Assembly: GCF_025210165.1 (NCBI RefSeq)
Contig: NZ_JAOASI010000071.1
Span: 1 to 64,000, forward strand
DNA: 64,000 bases
Reading direction: 5' to 3'
Source of the DNA: Tepidibacter sp.
GTDB lineage: Bacteria; Bacillota; Clostridia; Peptostreptococcales; Peptostreptococcaceae
The notes under the pieces: generated by a model
What the model was told of the DNA's origin: nothing
Seen by the model: only the letters and a program-made list of their open reading frames with translations
Database searches by the model: none
Part shown: one piece after another, positions 36,487 to 46,475 of the stretch
Position numbering within the stretch: position 1 is the first letter of the stretch
Layout: the number at the start of each line of letters is the position of its first letter
Position numbers and translations under genes: made by a program

Positions 36487-38511
36487 GTGAAAAGACTTAG
36501 TAGTGTATTTACTTTGTTTTTGATTATGTTTTTTTTGTTAGGTAATTTAGGTTATGCTAATGATAATTTGCCAAAAGGTAAATTTGTATTAGATGGTAAA
36601 AATGTAGAGCTATATACTACAAGAATTAAGCTTGATGAGAAGTACCTTGAAGGAGATGTTCCTCCAATTATATTAAATGATAGAACTTTAGTTCCGGTAA
36701 GACTTGTATCAGAGAATCTAGGCGCAAAGGTTAGCTGGGATGCTAAAGAATATAAAGTGCATATAAATAAAGATGATAAGGAAATAGTCTTAAAAATAGA
36801 TAGTAATAAAGCTTATGTGAATGAAAAAGAATATATACTTCCTGATAAGGTTCCTGCAAAGCTTGTAAGTGATAGAACTATGGTACCTGTAAGATTTGTA
36901 TCAGAGCATCTAGGAGTTAATGTAGATTGGGACGATGAAAATAGAGTTGTTCTTCTTGAGAGTCAAGATGATTTTAAAAAGCTTGAAAATATAGAATATA
37001 GCTTAGATGAAGTTAAAATAAAGCTTAGTGAGAAGTCTAAGTATAAAGAAATGGTTCTTGTAAATCCTGATAGATTGGTTATAGATATAGAAGGTACTAA
37101 AATGGCTACACCTAAGGATAAGTATATAGTAAATGGACCTATTATAAAAGATATAAGGGTTTCGCAATTTACTGAAGATCCAATGGATTCTAGGATTGTA
37201 GTAGATCTTAATTATTTAGATGAATATAATATAGATCAAGATGATAATATAATAACTATTAAGTTTAAAGTAAAAGACAATCATGCTAAGTTTGGATTCG
37301 AAAAAAATGATAAAGAAGAATTTACAATAAAGAGAGATTTAAAAAATAGGTATAAAACTTTTTACTTAGAAGAGCCAAATAGACTTGTAATTGACTTGTA
37401 TTATACTAAGATGTATGAGGATAAGGAGAGCGTAGAAGAAGAAGTTGATGAAGAGTATGTAAAAGGTTATAGGGCTTATTATTATAAAGATGAGCATAGA
37501 ACGAGATTAGTACTTACTTTAAAAGAAGGAATAGATAGAAGTAATATAAAGATTACAGAAGATGAAAATGATATAAATATACTCTTTGACTTTTTAGAGA
37601 TAGAGGTAGAAAATGAATCTTTAAAATATGATTTTAATAGTTATAATTCAGTGCTTGAAGTCATAAAGAACGTAGAAGATGATGAAAGCGACGAAGATAC
37701 TATTGAGTATGATGAGTGGGAAAATAAGGTTAAAATAAATATAGACAATGAATATGTAGATTTAAAAGATGAGGAAATAGAAGTTGATGATTATTTTGTA
37801 AAAAATATAGAAGTAGACAAAAAAAATAGTTATACAAGAATTAATATATACTTAAAAGATGATGTTATGCATAAAGTTTTAAATAAAGATAATAAAAATA
37901 TACAAATAAAACTTTATAAAGAGGAAGAAAATCAAGCAAATGGAAAGTATTTAATAGCAATAGATGCAGGTCATGGAGGAAGAGACCCAGGAGCTGTATC
38001 TCCTATAGATAAAACAAAAGAGAAGGATTTAACTCTTCAAATATCTAAAATGTTGAATGAAAAGCTTATTCAAAATGGATATGATACTATTATGACTAGA
38101 ACAGACGACACATATCCTGAGTTAAAAGAAAGAACAGAGATGGCAAACGATAAGGATGCAGACCTATTTATAAGTATACACATAAATGCGGTTGATAAAG
38201 CTGATATTCATGGTATACAGACTCTTTATTATCCTAATGATGGAGAATATGCAAATGGAAGAGATAATGAGACTTTAGCTAGTATAATACATGAGGAAAT
38301 TAAGAATCAAACTGGTGCAGTTGATAGAAAAATAGTCAAAAGACCTAACTTGATTGTAATTAAGTATACACAGATGCCAGCTGTGTTACTAGAATATGGA
38401 TTCTTAACTAATCCTAATGAGTTAAATCAATTACATTCTAAGGAGTATCAAGAAAAATTAGTAGAAGGAACTTATAAGGGAATACAAAAATATTTTGAGG
38501 AACAGCAATAA
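36487..38511 (+). CDS. secreted N-acetylmuramoyl-L-alanine amidase with AMIN repeats
   Basis: 674 residues. Signal peptide about 1-24, two copper-amine-oxidase-like halves about 30-155 (NDRTLVPVRLVSENLGAKVSW; SDRTMVPVRFVSEHLGVNVDW, abbreviated), AMIN-type beta domains about 165-280, 285-400 and 420-480 that target peptidoglycan or septa, and a zinc Amidase_3 domain about 490-674: IAIDAGHGGRDPGAVS (His ligand), Glu in REGD-type NETLASIIHEE region, SIHINA (His) and catalytic Glu in LLEYGFLTN. Cuts the stem peptide from muramic acid at cell separation. GTG start after GGGGGG. The copper-amine-oxidase-like module is shared with the hydrolase at 4229. Confidence 0.9.
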   Translation: MKRLSSVFTLFLIMFFLLGNLGYANDNLPKGKFVLDGKNVELYTTRIKLDEKYLEGDVPPIILNDRTLVPVRLVSENLGAKVSWDAKEYKVHINKDDKEIVLKIDSNKAYVNEKEYILPDKVPAKLVSDRTMVPVRFVSEHLGVNVDWDDENRVVLLESQDDFKKLENIEYSLDEVKIKLSEKSKYKEMVLVNPDRLVIDIEGTKMATPKDKYIVNGPIIKDIRVSQFTEDPMDSRIVVDLNYLDEYNIDQDDNIITIKFKVKDNHAKFGFEKNDKEEFTIKRDLKNRYKTFYLEEPNRLVIDLYYTKMYEDKESVEEEVDEEYVKGYRAYYYKDEHRTRLVLTLKEGIDRSNIKITEDENDINILFDFLEIEVENESLKYDFNSYNSVLEVIKNVEDDESDEDTIEYDEWENKVKINIDNEYVDLKDEEIEVDDYFVKNIEVDKKNSYTRINIYLKDDVMHKVLNKDNKNIQIKLYKEEENQANGKYLIAIDAGHGGRDPGAVSPIDKTKEKDLTLQISKMLNEKLIQNGYDTIMTRTDDTYPELKERTEMANDKDADLFISIHINAVDKADIHGIQTLYYPNDGEYANGRDNETLASIIHEEIKNQTGAVDRKIVKRPNLIVIKYTQMPAVLLEYGFLTNPNELNQLHSKEYQEKLVEGTYKGIQKYFEEQQ

Positions 38512-38524
38512 GCTGTTCCTTTTT
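38498..38524 (+). terminator. terminator overlapping the amidase stop codon
   Basis: AGGAACAGC/GCTGTTCCT stem with T5; the stop TAA is in the loop. Confidence 0.92.
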
Positions 38525-38526
38525 GG

Positions 38527-38562
38527 TTTGTGGATAACTTGTTAGCGAGTAGACGAATTTTT
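38527..38562 (+). repeat. dispersed repeat, copy 4 (only the two ends)
   Basis: TTTGTGGATAAC (complement GTTATCCACA, a DnaA-box match) joins directly to GTTAGCGAGTAGACGAATTT. The whole middle found in copies 1 and 2 is missing, so both ends of the family are retained. Confidence 0.72.
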
Positions 38563-38639
38563 ATAATGAATATGTATTAATAATATAGTTATTGTTGTAT
38601 AATATTAAAGTATCAAGTGAAAATGAAAGGATGATTTAA

Positions 38640-39980
38640 TTGAATAGGATAGATAAAAGAAGAAATGATCAACTTAGAAATATAAAGATAACAAGAGACT
38701 ACACAAAATACGCAGAAGGTTCTGTTCTTATAGAAATGGGAGAAACTAAAGTTTTATGTAATGCATCTATTGAGGAGAAGGTTCCTCCGTTTTTAAAAAA
38801 TACTGGAAGTGGATGGATAACTGCTGAGTATTCTATGCTTCCAAGATCTACTCATAGTAGAAAGATTAGAGAATCTTCAAGAGGTAAAGTTGATGGAAGA
38901 ACTCAAGAAATTCAAAGACTTATAGGAAGAACTTTAAGATCTGTAATAGACTTAAAGGGTATAGGTGAGAGAACTATATGGATAGACTGTGATGTTATTC
39001 AGGCTGATGGTGGAACTAGAACGGCATCTATAACTGGTTCTTTTGTAGCTATGATAGACGCAGTACACAAGCTTTATAAAGATAAAAAGATAAAAAAAAT
39101 TCCTGTAAAATCATTTGTTTCTGCTATAAGTGTTGGAATATATAATGGAGAAAATATATTAGATTTATGTTATGAAGAAGATTCACAAGCTCAGGTTGAC
39201 ATGAATATAGTAATGACTGATAAAGATGAATTTGTAGAGGTTCAAGGAACAGCAGAGGGATTCCCTTTTAAGAAAAAGCAATTTCATGAACTTTTAGAGC
39301 TTGGAGAAATAGGAAATAGACTTTTAATACAAGAGCAAAAGAATGCTTTAGGAGATATAACTAAATTAATACTTGGAGATAAAACTGATGTTGTTATAGC
39401 CACATCTAATGCTCACAAGCTTGAAGAAATAGGTAAGATATTAAGAGGATTTAAGGTCAAGATACTTTCTATGAAGAGTGTAGGACTTGACGGACTTGAA
39501 ATTGAAGAAAATGGAACTACATTTGAAGAAAATGCTCTTATTAAGGCTAGAGAAGTTGCAAGAAGAACTGGTAAAATATCTATTGCTGATGATTCAGGTC
39601 TTATGGTAGATGCTATAGGAGGAAAGCCTGGAATATATTCTGCTAGATTTGCAGGAGAGGGTGCTACTGATAATGATAATAATGAGAAACTATTGAAAAT
39701 GATGAAAAATGTAAATATGAGTGATAGAACAGCTAGATTTGTATCAGCTATAGCTGTTGTATTTCCAAATGGGGAAGAGTTTACAGTTAGAGGAACTTGT
39801 GAAGGAAAAATAGGATTTGAAAGAAAAGGAACTAATGGATTTGGATACGATCCTTTATTTATAGTTAATAGATATAATAAAGCTTTTGGAGAATTACCAT
39901 CAGATATCAAAAATAGTATAAGCCATAGAGCTAATGCATTAGAAAAAATGAAAGAAGAATTTGGAAAGAGGTTAAAATAA
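38640..39980 (+). CDS. fused RNase PH and RdgB/HAM1 nucleotide pyrophosphatase
   Basis: 446 residues, two enzymes in one chain. Residues 1-240 are RNase PH ([54 protein letters not shown]), which trims tRNA 3' ends by phosphorolysis. Residues about 252-446 are RdgB ([53 protein letters not shown]), which hydrolyses ITP, XTP and dITP. Active-site segments of both appear intact. In many Firmicutes the two genes are adjacent (rph-rdgB); here they are in one frame. TTG start after AAAGGATGA; the next gene begins two bases after the stop. Confidence 0.93.
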   Translation: MNRIDKRRNDQLRNIKITRDYTKYAEGSVLIEMGETKVLCNASIEEKVPPFLKNTGSGWITAEYSMLPRSTHSRKIRESSRGKVDGRTQEIQRLIGRTLRSVIDLKGIGERTIWIDCDVIQADGGTRTASITGSFVAMIDAVHKLYKDKKIKKIPVKSFVSAISVGIYNGENILDLCYEEDSQAQVDMNIVMTDKDEFVEVQGTAEGFPFKKKQFHELLELGEIGNRLLIQEQKNALGDITKLILGDKTDVVIATSNAHKLEEIGKILRGFKVKILSMKSVGLDGLEIEENGTTFEENALIKAREVARRTGKISIADDSGLMVDAIGGKPGIYSARFAGEGATDNDNNEKLLKMMKNVNMSDRTARFVSAIAVVFPNGEEFTVRGTCEGKIGFERKGTNGFGYDPLFIVNRYNKAFGELPSDIKNSISHRANALEKMKEEFGKRLK

Positions 39981-39982
39981 AA

Positions 39983-40453
39983 ATGAAAATAGGTATAATA
40001 GGAGATACACATAGAAACTATAAATATATAGATAAGGCAATACAGTATTTAAAAGAATGTGAGTTAATACTTCATACTGGAGATAATTTTCAAGATTCTA
40101 ATTATATTCATAAAGTCACAGGAATAGATACTTTGGGAATAAAAGGGAATTGTGATTTTGAAAATGTAGAAGATGAGATTGTATTTGATGTTGAAGGTTA
40201 TAGAATACTTTTATGTCACGGTCATAAATATGATATAAAACACTCATTAAAAAGTATAAAAAGAAGAGCCTTAGAATTAAACGTAAATATAGTTATATTT
40301 GGACACTCTCATATACCTTTAAATTATAAAAAAGATGACATCTTATTTTTAAACCCTGGAAGTATAGCTCTTCCCAGAGGTAATAGCAGTAGGCAATTTA
40401 TTATGATGAATATAGATGGGATAGTTGACATTCAAGAGATAATTTTAAATTAA
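39983..40453 (+). CDS. YfcE/MJ0936-type metallophosphoesterase
   Basis: 156 residues of the small calcineurin-like phosphodiesterase family (PF12850). Metal ligands visible: GDTH at 7-10, HTGDN, KGNCD, CHGHKYD and FGHSHIP. Likely a cytosolic Mn2+ phosphodiesterase with unknown substrate. Starts two bases after the RNase PH-RdgB stop, so translationally coupled; the RNase PH/RdgB/phosphodiesterase order is common in Firmicutes. Confidence 0.92.
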   Translation: MKIGIIGDTHRNYKYIDKAIQYLKECELILHTGDNFQDSNYIHKVTGIDTLGIKGNCDFENVEDEIVFDVEGYRILLCHGHKYDIKHSLKSIKRRALELNVNIVIFGHSHIPLNYKKDDILFLNPGSIALPRGNSSRQFIMMNIDGIVDIQEIILN

Positions 40454-40480
40454 GTTTCACTTTATAGGAGGGGACAGAAA

Positions 40481-41017
40481 ATGGAATTGATTTTGGGATA
40501 TCTTTTTATATTTATGGCAAGATGTACTGATGTATCTATGGCAACAATAAGAACTATAATGGTAGTTAGAGGTAAAAAAATACAAGCTGCTATGATAGGT
40601 TTTGTAGAGATAATAATATATATACTTGCTATAAATAAGGTTTTAACTGGTATGGATAACATGCTAAATGTTTTCTTTTATGCAATGGGATTTGCTGCTG
40701 GTAACTATGTAGGAATATTAATAGAAGAAAAAATGGCTATAGGAACTCTTATAGCTCAAATAATAACTAAAAGAGATATAGAAAAATTTTCTTCATATCT
40801 TAGAGAAAAAGGTTTTGGAGTTACAGTTACAGAAGGTCATGGAAAAGAAGGAAAAATAAGCATTTTAAATGTAGTATTAAATAGAAAAGATATTCGGAAT
40901 TTTGAGGTTTGTGTAGACAAGTATGATAAAGATGCATTTATAACTATAATGGATGCTAGAAATATAAAGGGTGGATATTTTAGAAAAAGACAGGGAATAG
41001 GAATTAAGAAGAAATAA
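40481..41017 (+). CDS. UPF0316/DUF2179 membrane protein
   Basis: 178 residues: three hydrophobic segments about 1-95 (GYLFIFMARCTDVSMATIRT is the conserved UPF0316 signature), then a cytosolic DUF2179 domain about 100-170 (GFGVTVTEGHGKEGKISILN; DAFITIMDARNIKGGYF). Family of unknown role. GGAGG precedes the ATG. Probably cotranscribed with the phosphodiesterase 27 bases upstream. Two palindromic elements follow it. Confidence 0.9.
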   Translation: MELILGYLFIFMARCTDVSMATIRTIMVVRGKKIQAAMIGFVEIIIYILAINKVLTGMDNMLNVFFYAMGFAAGNYVGILIEEKMAIGTLIAQIITKRDIEKFSSYLREKGFGVTVTEGHGKEGKISILNVVLNRKDIRNFEVCVDKYDKDAFITIMDARNIKGGYFRKRQGIGIKKK

Positions 41018-41130
41018 ACTAATAGGTTAGATGTTAAGCAAAAAATTATGCCCGGTGAAATAACGATACTTAGATATTTAGGCTTAGCATAAATATAAAT
41101 TATCTAAAGTGAAATTATGTATTTGATCCC

Positions 41131-41331
41131 AAAATAAATGGTATCAAAATACCGCTTATGTATTAAATATTTTTAATAAAACTAAGTATTAAATCTTATT
41201 AAATATCCTAAAAGTTCTAAGCTCCCGTTGGTCAGACAATGAACTTTCTTAACGGATATTCAAACGCTTTAATACTAGTTTTATACAAAAATATTTAAAT
41301 CATTCGCTAACATTTTGATACCATTTATTTT
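41131..41331 (+). repeat. long palindromic element, copy B
   Basis: Ends are a nearly perfect inverted repeat: AAAATAAATGGTATCAAAAT at 41,131-41,150 and its complement at 41,312-41,331. Inside: ACCGCTTATGTATTAAATAT, AACTAAGTATTAAATC, GAGCTCC-like centre (AAGCTCCCGTTGGTCAGACA) and right arm TTCTTAACGGATATTCAAAC. Same layout as copies A and D, same orientation. No open frame. It fills much of the 41,018-41,701 gap. Confidence 0.88.
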
Positions 41332-41465
41332 GTAAGTTTAGTTCTTAATGGCTGTTTTTTTAGAGGTAATGTTAATCATATAAAAAACTTTTAAAAGACT
41401 TAAAGATATTTTCTTCTTTTATTAGATGAGGTAATATGTTATTTGATAATAGGAAGTGAAATTAA

Positions 41466-41665
41466 AAAATATGTCTATGAAAATGTTAGCGAATGCTTTT
41501 AGATATTTTGACTAAGAAAACTTAGGTTTTGTTGTTTAATAATCCGTTAAAAAACTTATGTGTTTGAGCAGAGCAAGTTCAGAAGTTTTAGGATTATTAA
41601 TAAGACAAAAGCTTAGTTTTCTTCAAAATATAGTTGTATGAGCGTTATTTTCATAGACATATTTT
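41466..41665 (-). repeat. long palindromic element, copy C (inverted)
   Basis: Ends AAAATATGTCTATGAAAAT at 41,466-41,484 and its exact complement at 41,647-41,665. Read on the minus strand the inside is ACGCTCATACAACTATAT, AACTAAGCTTTTGTC, TTATTAATAATCCTAAAA, then right arm TTTTTTAACGGATTATTAAA. It differs from the others at the centre. It lies 135 bases from copy B in opposite orientation. The end stem equals that at 18,071. Confidence 0.88.
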
Positions 41666-41701
41666 GGATTACCCACATAAAATCTTTAGAATAAGGAGTT
41701 T

Positions 41702-42973
41702 TTAAACATAAAATATCAACAAATATATCGTACTAAATATAATAGATATAATCATCATTGGAAATCCTATCTTCATATATTCTACAAAAGACACCTCATG
41801 ATTATTTTTCTTAAGAATACCAGCAACTATTACATTTGCAGAAGCTCCTATTAAAGAACCATTTCCTCCAAGACAAGCTCCAAGAGATAGTGCCCACCAA
41901 AGAGGCATTACATTCATATTAGATAATAAAGAAATTTTCTTTATAAGAGGAATCATAGTAGCTACAAAAGGTATATTATCAAGGAATGAAGATAATATAG
42001 CAGCAGCCCAAAGAAGAAGTATTGTTGCAAGAGGTAAATTATCTTGTGAAAAAGAAACTATAACCTTGGCAATCTCATCTATAACTCCTACCTTTTCAAG
42101 TCCTCCAACTAGTATAAATAAAAACATAAAGAAGAAAATAGTAGTCCATTCTATTGAATGAAGTGTTTCTTCAACATTTGCCTTACTTATAATTAGCATC
42201 ACAGATGCACCTATTAAAGCGATTGACGAAGATTCAAGTCCAAAAATTTGATGTGTCATAAGACCTATTATAACTAAAAACAGTATAGTTAGACATTTTA
42301 TCAAAAGACTCTTGTTTGTTATAGCCAGCTTTTCATCAAATTTAAATATTTTCTTCTTAACATCATCAGATACTATTAATTGCTTTTTATAGATTATATT
42401 AAATAGAAATAGGGTAATAATTAATATTAGAAAAGCAATTGGACCTGTATTTAATAAAAAATCTAAAAACCCAATATTTGCAGCACTACCGATCATTATA
42501 TTAGGTGGATCTCCGACTAAAGTAGCTGTACCACCTATATTAGAAGAAATAATTTGAGGAACTAAAAATGGAATAGGATTAAGATTTAGTGTATCTGTTA
42601 TAACTAATGTAACAGGTGCTATTAAAAGAACTGTAGTAACATTATCTAAAAAAGCTGATAAAACTGCTGTTACAAAACAGAATACAATCATTATAGTAAG
42701 TGGTTCGCCTTTTGAGAGTTTAGCAGATTTAATAGCTATATACTGAAATAGGCCTGTTGTTTTAAGTATGTTTACAATAATCATCATACCAATTAAAAGT
42801 CCTATAGTATTAAAGTCTATAAAGTGAATTGCTTCTTTTTCATTTAGTACACCAAATAATATGAGGCACGATGCTCCAAGAAAAGATATAGCTGTTCTAT
42901 CGATTTTTTCAGAAACGATAAATGCATAAGTGCTTATAAATATTATTAAAGCTATTAGTGTTTGTGTATCCAT
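41702..42973 (-). CDS. SLC13/ArsB/NhaD-type ion transporter
   Basis: 423 residues, about eleven membrane segments, ion transporter superfamily (ArsB/NhaD/CitMHS, PF03600). Conserved blocks are DFNTIGLLIGMMIIVNILKT near 53-72, AVLSAFLDNVTTVLL near 105-120, SSNIGGTATLVGDPPNIMIG near 144-163, and the mirror-image block LSSFLDNIPFVATMIPL plus GGNGSLIGASANVI in the second half. It should exchange an anion or Na+ for protons; arsenite, Na+ or dicarboxylate cannot be told apart. Minus strand, alone; GGAG precedes the ATG at 42,973. Its stop is 37 bases from element C. Confidence 0.87.
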   Translation of the reverse strand: MDTQTLIALIIFISTYAFIVSEKIDRTAISFLGASCLILFGVLNEKEAIHFIDFNTIGLLIGMMIIVNILKTTGLFQYIAIKSAKLSKGEPLTIMIVFCFVTAVLSAFLDNVTTVLLIAPVTLVITDTLNLNPIPFLVPQIISSNIGGTATLVGDPPNIMIGSAANIGFLDFLLNTGPIAFLILIITLFLFNIIYKKQLIVSDDVKKKIFKFDEKLAITNKSLLIKCLTILFLVIIGLMTHQIFGLESSSIALIGASVMLIISKANVEETLHSIEWTTIFFFMFLFILVGGLEKVGVIDEIAKVIVSFSQDNLPLATILLLWAAAILSSFLDNIPFVATMIPLIKKISLLSNMNVMPLWWALSLGACLGGNGSLIGASANVIVAGILKKNNHEVSFVEYMKIGFPMMIISIIFSTIYLLIFYV

Positions 42974-43102
42974 TTAGTACCCATCTCCTTATATTTTAAC
43001 ATAGTTAACATATTTACTTTAATATAATTATATGAAAGTTTGAAAAAAAAGTAAATGTCTAAGAAAAAGTTATTTTTGGTAAATCAACAAATTAAGTGTG
43101 TC

Positions 43103-43132
43103 TTGTAAATAAAAATTATTATATGTTATAAT
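43103..43132 (+). promoter_or_regulatory. sigma-A promoter of tig-clpP-clpX
   Basis: TTGTAA (43,103) and TATAAT (43,127) with an 18-bp spacer, 50 bases upstream of the trigger factor start. Confidence 0.65.
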
Positions 43133-43181
43133 AAAGGGGTTATTAAAGAAAATAAAGAAAGTTACATAGGAGGATTATAAA

Positions 43182-44468
43182 ATGAACGCAGAATTAGTAA
43201 AGAAAGAACAAAATGAAGTTACATTAAAAATAACTGTAGAAAAAGATGAATTTAAAAAAGCAAATAATAAAGCTTATGATAAATTAAAAGGAAGATTTAA
43301 TGTTGCTGGATTCAGAAAAGGAAAAGCTCCTAAAAAGTTAATAGAAGCTCAATACGGAAAAGGAGTATTTTATGATGAAGCTATAAATATAGTATTCCCG
43401 GAAGCTTACTCAAAAGCTATAGAAGATCTTAAGTTAGATCCTGTAGACAGACCAGAGCTTGATGTAGAAGAAATAGGAGAAGACAAGGACCTTGTTTTAA
43501 TAGCTAAGGTTACTGTTAAGCCTGAAGTTAAATTAGGAGAATATAAAGGTATAGAAATAGAAAAAATTGAATATACTGTAAAGGAAGAAGACGTAGCTAA
43601 CAAGATTGAAGAAATGAGAAATCAAAATTCAAGATTAATAAATGTAGAAGATAGAGCTGTTCAAAATGATGATACAGCTGTTATAGACTTTGAAGGATTT
43701 GTAGACGGAGAAGCTTTTGATGGCGGAAAGGGAGAAAACCATAACTTAGTTATAGGTTCAGGATCTTTCATACCAGGGTTTGAAGAGCAATTAGTTGGAG
43801 CTAATGTAGGAGATGAAGTAAAAGTAAATGTAACTTTCCCAGAAGAGTACCATGCAGAAAATTTAGCTGGAAAAGAAGCTTTATTCGTAGTTAATGTAAA
43901 AGAAATAAAAGTTAAAGAAATGCCAGAACTTGATGATGAGTTTGCTAAAGATGTAAGTGAATTTGATACATTAGAAGAACTTAAAAATGATGTAAAGGCT
44001 AAATTAGAAGAAAATGCTAAGAAAAATGAAGAAGCAGAATTAAGAAATAAGGCTGTAGAAAAGGCTGCTGAAGCTGCTGAAATAGATATTCCAGAAGTTA
44101 TGGTTGATAATCAAGTAAACAATATGTTAAGAGATTTCGATCAACAATTACAAATGCAAGGATTAAACCTTGAAAATTATGTTAAATTCACTGGAATGAA
44201 GATAGAAGATTTAAAAGGTCAAATGAGAGAAGATGCTCAAAAGAGAGTTAAGACTTCTTTAGTTCTTGAAGCTATATCAGCAAAAGAAGAAATTGAAGTT
44301 TCTGAGGAAGAATTAAACAATGAGATAGTTCAAATGGCATCTATGTACAAAATGGAAGCAGATAAGTTTAAAGAAACACTTAGAGAGCAAGATATGGGTT
44401 ACTTCAAAGAAAACGTAGTAGTTAAGAAGACAATAGACTTATTAGTAAATAGTGCTAAAATAAACTAA
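43182..44468 (+). CDS. tig: trigger factor chaperone
   Basis: 428 residues. Ribosome-binding N-domain with the signature FNVAGFRKGKAPKKL near 38-52, FKBP-type prolyl isomerase domain about 160-245 (DTAVIDFEGFVDGEAFDGGKG; PGFEEQLVGANVGDE), and C-terminal helical arms. Sits at the ribosome exit and protects nascent chains. Strong AGGAGG. First gene of the classic tig-clpP-clpX order; hairpins in the 116-base gap before clpP may lower readthrough. Confidence 0.97.
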   Translation: MNAELVKKEQNEVTLKITVEKDEFKKANNKAYDKLKGRFNVAGFRKGKAPKKLIEAQYGKGVFYDEAINIVFPEAYSKAIEDLKLDPVDRPELDVEEIGEDKDLVLIAKVTVKPEVKLGEYKGIEIEKIEYTVKEEDVANKIEEMRNQNSRLINVEDRAVQNDDTAVIDFEGFVDGEAFDGGKGENHNLVIGSGSFIPGFEEQLVGANVGDEVKVNVTFPEEYHAENLAGKEALFVVNVKEIKVKEMPELDDEFAKDVSEFDTLEELKNDVKAKLEENAKKNEEAELRNKAVEKAAEAAEIDIPEVMVDNQVNNMLRDFDQQLQMQGLNLENYVKFTGMKIEDLKGQMREDAQKRVKTSLVLEAISAKEEIEVSEEELNNEIVQMASMYKMEADKFKETLREQDMGYFKENVVVKKTIDLLVNSAKIN

Positions 44469-44470
44469 TC

Positions 44471-44552
44471 TGACAGTAGCCTTTAAAAAGGCTACTGTAT
44501 CTATATATAGATATAGTGAAACTTAAGTTCTAGTTGAATCAATCTAGAACTT
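44471..44552 (+). terminator. two hairpins between tig and clpP
   Basis: ACAGTAGCCTTT/AAAGGCTACTGT (44,473-44,498) without T-run and AAGTTCTAG/CTAGAACTT (44,525-44,552) followed by TTTAG. Probably partial terminators or processing sites that set tig and clpP levels apart. Confidence 0.55.
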
Positions 44553-44584
44553 TTAGATTTCGTATAAAAAAGGAGGGGTAATAT

Positions 44585-45169
44585 ATGGCTTTAGTACCTA
44601 TGGTAGTAGAACAAACAGGAAGAGGAGAAAGATCTTATGATATATATTCTAGATTATTAAAAGATAGAATAATATTCCTAGGGGATCAAGTGAATGATAC
44701 TACAGCTAGCTTGATTGTTGCACAACTTTTATTTTTAGAATCAGAAGATCCTGATAAAGATATATATTTATATATAAATTCACCAGGAGGAAGTATAACA
44801 GCAGGTATGGCGATTTATGATACTATGCAGTACATAAAACCAGATGTAAGCACTATTTGTATAGGTATGGCAGCTTCAATGGGAGCTTTTTTACTTAATG
44901 CAGGAGCAAAAGGAAAGAGATTTGCACTTCCTAATGCTGAAATTATGATACATCAGCCACTTGGAGGAACAAGAGGTCAAGCTACTGACATTGAAATACA
45001 CGCACAAAGAATAGTTAAAATGAAAGAGAAGTTAAATCAAATAATGGCTGATAGAACTGGACAGCCACTTGATAGAATAAAGCAAGATACAGAAAGAGAC
45101 TATTTTATGGAAGCAGACCAAGCTAAAGAATATGGAATCATAGATGAGGTTATAAGCAAGAGACCTTAG
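44585..45169 (+). CDS. clpP: ATP-dependent Clp protease proteolytic subunit
   Basis: 194 residues, full-length ClpP. Catalytic triad S98 (GMAASMG), H123 (IMIHQP) and D172 (TERDYF); [16 protein letters not shown] segment for substrate binding. Forms the double heptameric chamber fed by ClpX from the next gene. AGGAGG precedes the ATG; clpX starts 24 bases downstream. Confidence 0.97.
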   Translation: MALVPMVVEQTGRGERSYDIYSRLLKDRIIFLGDQVNDTTASLIVAQLLFLESEDPDKDIYLYINSPGGSITAGMAIYDTMQYIKPDVSTICIGMAASMGAFLLNAGAKGKRFALPNAEIMIHQPLGGTRGQATDIEIHAQRIVKMKEKLNQIMADRTGQPLDRIKQDTERDYFMEADQAKEYGIIDEVISKRP

Positions 45170-45193
45170 GTTAAATTAAAGAGAGGTGTTAAA

Positions 45194-46450
45194 ATGTCAA
45201 AATACGAAGATAAGAAACATCTGAAATGTTCTTTTTGTGGTAAGAATCAAGAACAAGTTAAAAGACTTATAGCAGGTCCTAACGTATATATTTGTGATGA
45301 ATGTGTAGAGTTGTGTGAAGAAATAATAAAAGAGGAATTCCAAGAAAGTATTGAAAATGATATATCCGAGTTACCAAAGCCAAAAGAAATAAAAGGTATT
45401 TTAGATGAATATGTTATAGGTCAAGATGAAGCTAAAAAATCTTTATCAGTTGCAGTATACAATCACTACAAAAGGATATATTCAGGAAGTAAAAATAGTA
45501 AAGGTGTTGAAATTCAAAAAAGTAATATAATGATGCTAGGACCAACAGGTTCTGGTAAGACGCTTCTTGCTCAAACTCTTGCTAAAATACTTAATGTTCC
45601 ATTTGCAATGGTAGATGCGACATCTTTAACAGAAGCTGGTTATGTTGGAGAAGATGTTGAAAATATACTTCTTAAATTAATTCAAGCATCTGATTACGAT
45701 ATAGAAAAAGCAGAAAAAGGTATTATATACATTGACGAGATAGATAAAATAGCAAGAAAATCAGAAAATCCATCTATAACAAGAGATGTAAGTGGAGAAG
45801 GAGTACAACAAGCACTTCTTAAAATATTAGAAGGAACTACTGCGAATGTACCTCCTCAAGGAGGAAGAAAGCATCCGCATCAAGAATTCTTGCAAATAGA
45901 TACTACTAATATACTATTTATAGTAGGTGGAGCTTTTGATGGAATAGATAAGATAATAAACAAGAGAATCGGACAGAAAACTCTAGGGTTTGGAGCAAAA
46001 ATTGAGAGTAAAAAAGAAATGGATATAGGCAAAATCTATAAAAAATCTGAACCAGAAGATTTACTTAAATTTGGTCTTATACCTGAGTTTATAGGTAGGG
46101 TTCCAGTAGTGGTAACTCTAGACTTATTAGACGAGAGTGCTCTTATTCAAATACTTAAAGAACCTAAAAATGCTTTAACTAAGCAGTATTCAAAGTTATT
46201 CCAAATGGATAATGTGGAACTTGAATTTGACAAAGAAGCACTAACTGCAATAGCTAAAAAAGCTATTGAAAGAAAGACTGGAGCAAGAGGACTTAGAAGT
46301 ATATTAGAAAAAGCTATGATGGATATTATGTTTGAAATACCATCAAGAGATGATATAGAAAAGGTTGTTGTGACAAAAGAAACTATTTCTGACAATAAAG
46401 AACCTTTAGTTATATGTAAATCTGGTCAAAAACCTGAAGAGAGTGCATAA
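45194..46450 (+). CDS. clpX: ATP-dependent Clp protease ATPase subunit ClpX
   Basis: 418 residues. N-terminal zinc finger with C12, C15, C34, C37 (CSFCGK; CDEC), Walker A GPTGSGKT, Walker [15 protein letters not shown]-type loop (here [11 protein letters not shown]) for ClpP docking. Unfolds substrates for ClpP. GAGAGGTG ribosome site. Last gene of the operon; the terminator is shared with the convergent chromate-transporter genes. Confidence 0.97.
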   Translation: MSKYEDKKHLKCSFCGKNQEQVKRLIAGPNVYICDECVELCEEIIKEEFQESIENDISELPKPKEIKGILDEYVIGQDEAKKSLSVAVYNHYKRIYSGSKNSKGVEIQKSNIMMLGPTGSGKTLLAQTLAKILNVPFAMVDATSLTEAGYVGEDVENILLKLIQASDYDIEKAEKGIIYIDEIDKIARKSENPSITRDVSGEGVQQALLKILEGTTANVPPQGGRKHPHQEFLQIDTTNILFIVGGAFDGIDKIINKRIGQKTLGFGAKIESKKEMDIGKIYKKSEPEDLLKFGLIPEFIGRVPVVVTLDLLDESALIQILKEPKNALTKQYSKLFQMDNVELEFDKEALTAIAKKAIERKTGARGLRSILEKAMMDIMFEIPSRDDIEKVVVTKETISDNKEPLVICKSGQKPEESA

Positions 46451-46475
46451 AAAAGGGGCTTATGCCCCTTTTAAA
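46450..46475. terminator. bidirectional terminator between clpX and chromate transporter genes
   Basis: AAAAGGGGC/GCCCCTTTT with A/T-runs on either side; it lies between two convergent stop codons. Confidence 0.92.

Noticed and set aside
41018-41701. A large structured non-coding RNA or riboswitch
   Set aside because: The structure is explained by two inverted-repeat elements of a family also found at 2541 and 58,914 in unrelated contexts; no promoter-leader arrangement is seen.
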